Shown here: piece after piece, positions 1 to 5,369 of the stretch
Position numbering within the stretch: position 1 is the first letter of the stretch
How the letters are laid out: each line of letters opens with the position of its first letter
Source: Acidimicrobiia bacterium
Lineage (GTDB): Bacteria > Actinomycetota > Acidimicrobiia > Acidimicrobiales > Bin134
Assembly: GCA_009843565.1 (NCBI GenBank)
Contig: VYDF01000046.1
Span: 1-8,478, forward strand
Length of the DNA: 8,478 bases
Direction: 5' to 3'
The notes under the pieces: generated by a model
The model's database searches: none
What the model was told of the DNA's origin: nothing
What the model saw: only the letters and a program-made list of their open reading frames with translations
Made by a program: the position numbers and the translations under genes

Positions 1-158
1 GCGGACCCAAGTTCTGCTCCATGAAGATCACCCAGGACGTGCGGGACTACGCCGCCCGCCAAGGGGTGGACGAGTCGGTGGCCATCGAGTTGGGAATGAA
101 ATCCAAGGCCGAAGAGTTCCGGGACACCGGTGCCGAGATCTACTCGGCAGGGTCGTGA
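1..158 (+). CDS. thiC: Phosphomethylpyrimidine synthase ThiC, C-terminal end (partial)
   Basis: This is the last 51 complete codons of ThiC, the radical-SAM enzyme that rearranges aminoimidazole ribotide into HMP-P, the pyrimidine half of thiamine. The visible part opens with GPKFCSMKI, the end of the CxxCxxxxC [4Fe-4S] motif that sits near the ThiC C-terminus. The second motif cysteine is split by the window edge (its last two bases are positions 1-2) and the third is at 15-17. The reading continues with QDVRDYAA and a tail ending in AEIYSAGS, typical of the family. The TGA stop at 156-158 overlaps the GTG start of thiE by 4 bases (GTGA), suggesting coupling. The 5' part, and any TPP riboswitch that often precedes thiC, lie outside the window. 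Confidence 0.95.
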   Translation, partial: GPKFCSMKITQDVRDYAARQGVDESVAIELGMKSKAEEFRDTGAEIYSAGS

Positions 159-757
159 CGCTGCATGTTCCCCGACTGCACGTCATCGCCGACAGCTCCG
201 CTTTGGCCGACGCTGCCTTTGAGGGCGGAGCCCCCGCGGTGCAAGTCCGCATCAAGGGAGTCCACGACGCCGCAGTATTGGCCGAATGCCAGCGCATCGT
301 GGCGTCGGCTCAGGCCACCAATGCAGTGGTGATCGTGAACGATCGGGCCGATATCGCGCTGGCCGCCGGGGCTCACGGTGTACACGGCGGCACCGAAGAC
401 CTGCCGGTGGCCGAGATGCGGCTTCTGCTCGGCCCCAACCGGCTAGTGGGAGGCACGGCCCGAGACCCAGACACTGCCCTCGTCCACCAAGACCGCGGCG
501 CGTCCTATGTGGGCGTGGGACCGGTATACGCCTCCGCCACCAAGGCTGGGCTTCCTGAGCCGCTGGGGCCAGCCGGGGTGGAGAAGGTGGCCGCGGCGGT
601 GGACATACCGGTGATCGCCATCGCTGGCATCACCGCCGCCCGAGTGCCGGAGCTGCTGAATGCCGGGGCTCACGGAGTGGCGATTATCGGCGCGGTTGCC
701 CATGCAGCTGATCCCGCCACAGCCACCGCAGAGTTGCTGGAGGCCCTCGGTGGCTGA
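155..757 (+). CDS. thiE: Thiamine phosphate synthase ThiE
   Basis: A protein of 200 residues, normal length for ThiE, the cytosolic TIM-barrel enzyme that couples HMP-PP to thiazole phosphate to give thiamine phosphate. Visible family motifs in order are QVRIK (30-34, pyrophosphate binding), VND (61-63, with a Mg ligand), GVHGGTED (75-82, second acidic Mg ligand), GGTAR (99-103), VGPVYASATK (121-130, phosphate and HMP loop) and AIAGI with GAHGVAIIGA (155-180, phosphate binding). All the expected active-site positions are present, so this is the true ThiE of the operon, in contrast to the second family member at 2946-3554. The GTG start overlaps the thiC stop by 4 bases, and the 3' end overlaps thiO by 8 bases. 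Confidence 0.93.
   Translation: MTLHVPRLHVIADSSALADAAFEGGAPAVQVRIKGVHDAAVLAECQRIVASAQATNAVVIVNDRADIALAAGAHGVHGGTEDLPVAEMRLLLGPNRLVGGTARDPDTALVHQDRGASYVGVGPVYASATKAGLPEPLGPAGVEKVAAAVDIPVIAIAGITAARVPELLNAGAHGVAIIGAVAHAADPATATAELLEALGG
738..743 (+). promoter_or_regulatory. Ribosome binding site of thiO inside thiE
   Basis: TGGAGG lies 6 bases before the GTG at 750 and within the end of thiE. It decides the thiO start, because the reading frame stays open upstream to 660 but the conserved Rossmann start of ThiO begins about ten residues after this GTG. Confidence 0.6.
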
Positions 758-1877
758 CCTGTCCCTGAAGCCCGACGTCATCGTTGTCGGAGGCGGCATC
801 ATCGGGCTCTCGGCCGCCTGGCAGCTTCATCGAGACGGTATCGATGTGGTGGTGCTCGATCCCGCGCCCGGCACCGGGGCCAGCCATGCCGCGGCGGGAA
901 TGCTGGCCCCCATCCACGAGGCCTACTGGGGTGAAACTCACATCCTCGGACTGAACTTGGCGGCCAGCCAGGCGTGGCCGGCGTTCGCCGACGCCTTAGG
1001 CGTCGATGTCGTGGACTACCGCCGCAACGGGATGCTGATGGCTGCCTATGACGCCGACGACAAGGCGTTGCTCGACAACTTGGGCGATCTGCACGAACAG
1101 GAGGGCCTGCCGGTGGAACGGCTCCGCAGTAGGGAGTGCCGCTCCCGCGAGCCGCTGCTCGCCCCCGGAGTCCGGGGCGGGGTGTACTCGCCGCTCGACC
1201 ACCAAGTAAATCCTCGTCGAGTGGTGGCCGAACTGCTGAGCCGGGTGCCCACCATCCCGGTGTCGGCCACCCAGGTGGCTCGCAACCAGGTTGCAACCGA
1301 TGATGGCCGGGTGATGGCCTGCCAGCAGGTGGTGGTAGCCGCCGGGGCGTGGACCGGCCGGCTTCTGGGCGTGCCCATCCGGCCCATCAAGGGGCAGATC
1401 CTCCGCCTAAACGGCCCCGAGGGGTTGTTGCGGCTGCCAGTGCGGGGCGTAGTGCGGGGGTCGAGCGTGTACGCGGTGCCCCGCAGCGACGGTGAAATCG
1501 TGGTGGGCGCTACCCAGGAGGAGCAGGGGTTTGACACCCGAGTGACCGCGGGGGGCGTCTACGAGCTGCTCCGAGACGTGCTGGCCCTGCTGCCGGGGCT
1601 GAGCGAGATCGACTTGGAGGAGACGTGGGCCGGCCTGCGCCCCGGCGCCCCCGACAATGCCCCGATCATCGGCACCGGCGACGACGGCATCGTGTACGCC
1701 ACCGGCCACTACCGCAACGGCATCCTCACTGCGCCGATCACTGCGACCGCGGTAGCTGCGTTGGTGCAGGGCCGCCAACCGCCAGTGGACTTGTCCCCGT
1801 TCAGCCCCGGTCGGTTCGGCGCCGAACCAATCGGCGATCCTCCGAACACCGAGCACCTCAGCGGAGTAACGGCATGA
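750..1877 (+). CDS. thiO: Glycine oxidase ThiO
   Basis: A 375-residue FAD enzyme of the DAO family. It oxidises glycine to the imine (dehydroglycine) used by ThiG for thiazole synthesis in aerobic bacteria that lack ThiH. Residues 11-20 carry the GGGIIG dinucleotide-binding loop after a beta strand. SHAAAGMLAP (45-54) is the FAD-contacting motif, followed by DHQVNPRR (150-157), VVVAAGAWTG (194-203), PIKGQILR (212-219) and VYAVPRSDG (240-248). WAGLRPGAPDNAP (293-305) and GHYRNGILTAP (319-329) hold the two arginines (R297 and R322) that correspond to the substrate-carboxylate arginines of Bacillus ThiO. GTG at 750 is chosen over the more upstream ATG at 660 because of its ribosome binding site and the family N-terminus. 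It overlaps thiE by 8 bases and thiS by 4 (ATGA). Confidence 0.94.
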   Translation: MADLSLKPDVIVVGGGIIGLSAAWQLHRDGIDVVVLDPAPGTGASHAAAGMLAPIHEAYWGETHILGLNLAASQAWPAFADALGVDVVDYRRNGMLMAAYDADDKALLDNLGDLHEQEGLPVERLRSRECRSREPLLAPGVRGGVYSPLDHQVNPRRVVAELLSRVPTIPVSATQVARNQVATDDGRVMACQQVVVAAGAWTGRLLGVPIRPIKGQILRLNGPEGLLRLPVRGVVRGSSVYAVPRSDGEIVVGATQEEQGFDTRVTAGGVYELLRDVLALLPGLSEIDLEETWAGLRPGAPDNAPIIGTGDDGIVYATGHYRNGILTAPITATAVAALVQGRQPPVDLSPFSPGRFGAEPIGDPPNTEHLSGVTA

Positions 1878-2062
1878 TCGTCATTGTGAATGGGGAGGAT
1901 CAGGAGGTGGCCCCAGGTTGCACGGTTGGAACGCTGGCCCCCAATCAGCGAGGGGTGGCGGTAGCGGTCAACCGGGAGATCGTGCCCCGCAGCCGATGGG
2001 GCCAGGCCCTTTTGGCCGAGGGCGATCGAGTCGAGATCCTCGAAGCCGCCCAGGGGGGATAG
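1874..2062 (+). CDS. thiS: Sulfur carrier protein ThiS
   Basis: A 62-residue ubiquitin-fold protein starting IVIVNGEDQEV and ending in the diagnostic Gly-Gly (GDRVEILEAAQGG). The terminal glycine is adenylylated by a ThiF/MoeB-type enzyme and converted to a thiocarboxylate that donates sulfur to ThiG. The tail also keeps the hydrophobic VEIL strand before the GG. The size is slightly below the usual 65-70 residues. The ATG overlaps the thiO TGA (ATGA), so its translation is probably coupled to thiO. No ThiF homologue is visible in this window, so activation must rely on a gene elsewhere. Confidence 0.93.
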   Translation: MIVIVNGEDQEVAPGCTVGTLAPNQRGVAVAVNREIVPRSRWGQALLAEGDRVEILEAAQGG

Positions 2063-2098
2063 ATGGGCGATTCTGACCCCCTAAAGCAGGTGATTTGA
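2063..2098 (+). other. Duplicated thiG start: 11-codon mini-ORF in the thiS-thiG gap
   Basis: The 36-base gap between thiS and thiG reads as an 11-codon frame, MGDSDPLKQVI followed by TGA, beginning directly after the thiS stop. Its first 11 bases (ATGGGCGATTC) are repeated exactly at the thiG start at 2099. The copy is 36 bases upstream, so it is in frame with thiG but separated by the TGA just before the second ATG. The DPL-V/I pattern resembles the beginning of many ThiG proteins, so this may be the remnant of an older thiG start or a short coupling peptide. That it is translated is inference. Confidence 0.4.
2088..2093 (+). promoter_or_regulatory. Ribosome binding site of thiG
   Basis: AGGTGA, 5 bases before the ATG at 2099. 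It supports the second of the two duplicated ATG starts as the functional one. Confidence 0.6.
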
Positions 2099-2869
2099 AT
2101 GGGCGATTCGTGGTCCGTGGCTGAGCGCAGCTTCACCAGCCGCCTGATTGCCGGCACCGGCGGCGCGCCCAACCTGGCCGTGCTGGAGCGGGCCCTGATC
2201 GCATCGGAGTGCGAGTTGGTCACCGTGGCCCTGCGCCGGGTGTCGCCCGAGGCCACCGGCTCGGTGCTGGAGGTAATCGATCGCCTTGGCCTCGATATTC
2301 TGCCCAACACCGCCGGATGCCACACTGCGGCCGACGCCGTACTCACCGCCAAACTGGCCCGGGAGGCATTCGAAACAAACTGGGTGAAGCTGGAGGTGAT
2401 CGCCGACGACATTACCCTTCTGCCGGAGGGAATCGAGTTGGTGGAAGCGGCCGAAACGCTGGTGGACGATGGCTTCACTGTGCTGGCCTACACCAACGAC
2501 GACCCGGTGCTGGCCCGCCGCTTGGAAGACTTGGGGTGTGCATCGGTCATGCCCTTGGGGGCGCCCATTGGATCAGGCATGGGCATCCGCAACCCTCACA
2601 ACATCGAGATGATCGTGGAGCAGTCGTCGGTGCCGGTGGTGCTGGACGCGGGCATCGGCACTGCCTCCGACGCCGCGCTGGCCATGGAGTTGGGCTGCGA
2701 CGCGGTGATGGTGGCCTCCGCCATCACCCGAGCCCGAGACCCCGAGCAGATGGCCGCCGCCATGCGGCTGGCCACCGAGGGCGGGCGGCAGGCCCGACTG
2801 GCCGGGCGGATTCCCAAGCGCTTCGGTGCCGAAGCCTCAACCACCAGCCAGGGCCGTGCCGAATTCTGA
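2099..2869 (+). CDS. thiG: Thiazole synthase ThiG
   Basis: A 256-residue TIM-barrel enzyme that condenses deoxyxylulose phosphate, dehydroglycine and the sulfur of ThiS thiocarboxylate into the thiazole phosphate precursor. Clear motifs are FTSRLIAGTGG (12-22), LPNTAGC (68-74), NWVKLEVI (94-101) with the Schiff-base lysine K97, YTNDDPVLARRLEDLGC (131-147), MPLGAPIGSGMGIRNPHNI (151-169) with the phosphate loop, and VVLDAGIGTASDAALAMELGCDAV (180-203). The wording matches actinobacterial ThiG closely. Length is normal, with a short Ser/Thr/Gln-rich tail after residue 243. The start is set by the AGGTGA site and the near absence of sequence before the conserved core. This is one of the few genes in the operon not overlapping its upstream neighbour. 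Confidence 0.96.
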   Translation: MGDSWSVAERSFTSRLIAGTGGAPNLAVLERALIASECELVTVALRRVSPEATGSVLEVIDRLGLDILPNTAGCHTAADAVLTAKLAREAFETNWVKLEVIADDITLLPEGIELVEAAETLVDDGFTVLAYTNDDPVLARRLEDLGCASVMPLGAPIGSGMGIRNPHNIEMIVEQSSVPVVLDAGIGTASDAALAMELGCDAVMVASAITRARDPEQMAAAMRLATEGGRQARLAGRIPKRFGAEASTTSQGRAEF

Positions 2870-2945
2870 ACCGGGCCGCAGCGGTCGCAGAGATGACCAA
2901 GCGCGCCCATTTCGCACGCCGGCGGCAGACAAGAGCGGTTCGCCG

Positions 2946-3554
2946 GTGACGGATCGCAGGAAGGACCCAGTTCGCACACCTCAACCGAGTTCTGATCACC
3001 GTCGACCGTTCAGCCCGAAGCGGGCGTTGGCCTCGGAGTTGCTCGTGCTCACCGATGTGGTGGTGAGTGCCCCGGCGGTGGTCTTCCGGGCCAAAGGTCG
3101 TCCCCCCCAGATCCGGCGTGAGCTGGCCAAGATCATGAGAGGCCACACCGACTGTCTCATCCTGGCCTCAATGATCGACCCCGTAGCCGACGGAGTGCAT
3201 CTGGCCGGGTTCGATCGCTACCCCAAGGTGTACCGGGGCATCGTCGGACGCTCATGTCACGGGCTCGACGAGGTGCGTAGGGCTGAGCTTGAAGGTGTGG
3301 ACTACGTGACCATCTCTCCCGTGTTCGAAACCGAGTCGAAACCGGGCTACGGGCCACCGCTGGGGCTGGGCGGATTGGGCCGTATTGCCCGACAAGCCCA
3401 TGTCCCGGTGTATGCCCTGGGTGGAATCGACGTGGGCCGGGTCGCAGCCTGTCGAGACGCCGGTGCAGCCGGCGTGGCCGTGCAGGGAGCGGTGGCCCGA
3501 AGCTCCAATCCCGAGGAAACCATTGCCGCCCTCTTAGACGAGTGGCACTCGTGA
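2946..3554 (+). CDS. ThiE/TenI-like protein, probable thiazole tautomerase
   Basis: A second member of the ThiE/TenI family (202 residues from this GTG). The C-terminal half is clear: ADGVHLAG (81-88), GRSCHGLDEV (101-110), DYVTISPVFETESKPG (119-134), VYALGGI (155-161) and AGAAGVAVQGAV (172-183). The Mg-binding Asn-Asp of true ThiE is replaced by LILAS (71-75) and the GxED site by AGFDRYP, so synthase activity is unlikely. SCH at 103-105 matches the position of the catalytic histidine of Bacillus TenI, which aromatises the ThiG product; tenI-type function fits the thiO-thiS-thiG context. The start is uncertain. The GTG at 2946 gives VTDRR, which itself looks like the first barrel strand, so translation may begin at GTG 2856, overlapping thiG. 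The 3' end overlaps the thiD ATG by one base (TGATG). Confidence 0.75.
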   Translation: MTDRRKDPVRTPQPSSDHRRPFSPKRALASELLVLTDVVVSAPAVVFRAKGRPPQIRRELAKIMRGHTDCLILASMIDPVADGVHLAGFDRYPKVYRGIVGRSCHGLDEVRRAELEGVDYVTISPVFETESKPGYGPPLGLGGLGRIARQAHVPVYALGGIDVGRVAACRDAGAAGVAVQGAVARSSNPEETIAALLDEWHS

Positions 3555-4318
3555 TGAATCCTCCGGTGGCGCTGAGCGTGGCCGGTTCAGACCCATCAGG
3601 CGGCGCCGGGATTGCTGCCGATTTAGCCACCTTCGCAGCGCTGGGAGTACACGGGACCGTGGCGGTCACCGCGGTGACGGCCCAGAACACGGTGGGTGTG
3701 CAGGGGATACACCCCATTCCAGCCGACTTCGTGGCCCGCCAGCTCGACTCGGTGCTCGACGATTTGCCGGTGGCCGCGGTGAAGACCGGCATGCTGGGCA
3801 GTCGGGATGTGATCGCTGTGATCGGCGAGTATGCGGTGGGCGGACGGCTGCCCAACCTGGTGGTCGATCCGGTGATGGTGTCGTCTACCGGGAACCGGCT
3901 GCTGGATGCTGGGGCGGAGGCCGCCTATCTGGAGCTTCTGGGGCACGCGACAGTGGCCACTCCCAATGCCCGGGAGGCTTTGGTACTCGCTGAGGTAGCC
4001 GGGTTGGACGAGCCGTCCGATCTGGCGGCATTGTGCCCAGGCTGGCTGGTGGTGACTGGAGAAGTCACAGCCACCGACTGGATACACCACGACAACAGTT
4101 GGAGCGAGTTGCCCGGCGAGGTGATCGATACTGCCAACGATCACGGCACGGGCTGCACATTCTCAGCCGTGGTGGCCGCGGCTTTGGCGGCGGGAACGGA
4201 GCCCTTGGATGCGATCGTGGGCGCCAAAGACTTTGTCCGCGAGCGCATCGCGCGTTCGGCCGAATGGGATTTGGGCGCGGGCCGGGGGCCAGTGGCGCAC
4301 CTTATGGGGCCAGAGTAA
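3554..4318 (+). CDS. thiD: Hydroxymethylpyrimidine/phosphomethylpyrimidine kinase ThiD
   Basis: A 254-residue ribokinase-fold enzyme that phosphorylates HMP and HMP-P to HMP-PP, the substrate of ThiE. Motifs are VAGSDPSGGAGIAADL (9-24, substrate loop), VTAVTAQNT (38-46), VAAVKTGMLGS (73-83), LVVDPVMVSSTG (102-113), ATPNAREA (135-142) and NDHGTGCTFSA (195-205). The last contains the GTGC anion hole and the catalytic cysteine C201. The segment before it (151-194) is shorter than in Escherichia coli ThiD, making the whole protein slightly short. The ATG at 3554 touches the stop of the previous gene; GTGs at 3551 and 3542 are possible in-frame alternatives, and no strong ribosome binding site separates them. 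The last 17 bases overlap the convergent methyltransferase gene. Confidence 0.93.
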   Translation: MNPPVALSVAGSDPSGGAGIAADLATFAALGVHGTVAVTAVTAQNTVGVQGIHPIPADFVARQLDSVLDDLPVAAVKTGMLGSRDVIAVIGEYAVGGRLPNLVVDPVMVSSTGNRLLDAGAEAAYLELLGHATVATPNAREALVLAEVAGLDEPSDLAALCPGWLVVTGEVTATDWIHHDNSWSELPGEVIDTANDHGTGCTFSAVVAAALAAGTEPLDAIVGAKDFVRERIARSAEWDLGAGRGPVAHLMGPE

Positions 4319-4970
4319 TGAGGGTGAGGCCGTCGGCTATGGGGAGCATGACTTGGGCGGTGCGGGGGTCGGCGACCACATGATCGTTGAAGGCCCGGAT
4401 CTCGGCGGTGGCAGGATTCTCAACTAGGTCGGTATCGGGATCAGCCACTCGGCCACCCCACAGCACGTTGTCCACCAGGATGATTCCCTTCGGGCTGAGC
4501 CGACGGAGTATCTCCTCGTAGTAGATCTTGTACGACTGCTTGTCGGCGTCGATAAAGGCTAAATCGATGGGCGGATTATCCGGCAGGGCGGCCAAGGTCT
4601 CGGCGGCGGGGGCAATCACCACTTCAATGCGGTCAGCCACCCCGGCCCGCTCCCAATACGAACGCCCAACGCTCACCCACTCATCGCTCACGTCACAGCA
4701 CAGCAGCCGTCCGCCGGGGGCCAATCCCCGAGCGATTGACAGGGCCGAGAAGCCGGTGAATGTGCCCACCTCCACTGCGAACTCCACGTCGAGCATGCGG
4801 GTGAGCATGGTCATGAAGGCTGCCTGCTCGGGCGCGACCTGCATTCCGGAGATGCGGCCCAATTCGGCGGTGACGTCGATCAGCTCCTGGGCGATGGGGT
4901 CGATGCCCGCGCCGTGGGCCACCAGGTACTCCTGCACGTCGGCACTGAGGCCGATGCTCTTAGGGTTCAT
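4302..4970 (-). CDS. Class I SAM-dependent O-methyltransferase (CCoAMT/COMT family)
   Basis: A 222-residue cytosolic methyltransferase of the caffeoyl-CoA/catechol O-methyltransferase family, a type common in actinobacteria. EQAAFMTMLTRML (48-60) precedes motif I, VEVGTFTGFSALSIA (66-80), the SAM-binding loop. CCDVSDEWV (91-99) ends strand 2, IDLAFIDADKQSY (135-147) carries the first metal ligand (D141), and GIILVDNVLWGGRV (162-175) carries the DN pair of metal ligands (D167 and N168). YYEEILRRLSP fits the family between them. These residues suggest a divalent-metal-dependent O-methyl transfer to a vicinal diol-like substrate; the actual substrate is unknown. The ATG overlaps the stop of the PPOX-class gene (ATGA), so the two are probably coupled. 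Longer readings to 5147 lie inside that gene and lack family support. It ends tail to tail with thiD. Confidence 0.9.
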   Translation of the reverse strand: MNPKSIGLSADVQEYLVAHGAGIDPIAQELIDVTAELGRISGMQVAPEQAAFMTMLTRMLDVEFAVEVGTFTGFSALSIARGLAPGGRLLCCDVSDEWVSVGRSYWERAGVADRIEVVIAPAAETLAALPDNPPIDLAFIDADKQSYKIYYEEILRRLSPKGIILVDNVLWGGRVADPDTDLVENPATAEIRAFNDHVVADPRTAQVMLPIADGLTLITLAP

Positions 4971-5365
4971 GCCCGCCCCAACACGGAATCCACCTCGATG
5001 ATGATGGCCCGCCGGTCGGAACCCCGGTCTTTGGCCGGGCTGTAGCGCTGGCCGTAGCGGGTCACCGCGTCGGCGCACTGCTCGGGATCGGCGGTGACGA
5101 TGGCATCGCCCTCCAATGTGACCCATCGGCCGCCGTCCACCTGGCACAGCGCAGCTCGTCCGCCCCCGGCCTCCGCCAGCAGCCGCACTTTCTTGGCGCC
5201 GGCCCAGGTGATGATGCGAGCGGTGGCGGTGTCAGGATCCCAGGTGAACCCCACCGGGGTCACGTGCGGGGTGCCGTCGGAGCGCATGACGGTGAGCGAG
5301 GCCAGGTGGCTATCCCGGAGAAAGGCGTTCATCTCGTCGGTGAGGTTGTGGGGATCGTGGGCCAT
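4967..5365 (-). CDS. PPOX-class probable F420-dependent oxidoreductase
   Basis: A 132-residue split-barrel flavin/F420-binding protein of the pyridoxamine 5'-phosphate oxidase-like superfamily, probably the FDOR-B type found mainly in F420-making actinobacteria. The order of elements fits: LTDEMNAFLRDSHLASLTV (8-26), RSDGTPHVTPVGF (28-40), ITWAGAKKVRLLAEAGG (52-68, cofactor-phosphate region), AALCQVDGGRWVTLEGDAIV (71-90) and RYGQRYSP (103-110). The substrate is not predictable; relatives reduce biliverdin or are uncharacterised. AGGAGGT lies 8 bases before the ATG, within the last codons of the helicase gene, which ends only 4 bases upstream. This indicates a shared transcript with the helicase and methyltransferase. 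F420 rather than FMN as cofactor is an inference from family resemblance. Confidence 0.82.
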   Translation of the reverse strand: MAHDPHNLTDEMNAFLRDSHLASLTVMRSDGTPHVTPVGFTWDPDTATARIITWAGAKKVRLLAEAGGGRAALCQVDGGRWVTLEGDAIVTADPEQCADAVTRYGQRYSPAKDRGSDRRAIIIEVDSVLGRA

Positions 5366-5369
5366 CGGC

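Noticed and set aside
2209..2949. 246-codon open frame overlapping thiG in another phase
   Set aside because: An Arg/Gly-rich shadow of thiG without recognisable motifs. Only its final 18 codons, outside thiG, are mentioned as a possible micro-ORF.
2905..2980. Repeated TTCGCAC words (near 2910 and 2970) between thiG and the TenI-like gene
   Set aside because: The match beyond seven bases is poor and common in sequence of this composition, so it is not a convincing repeat.
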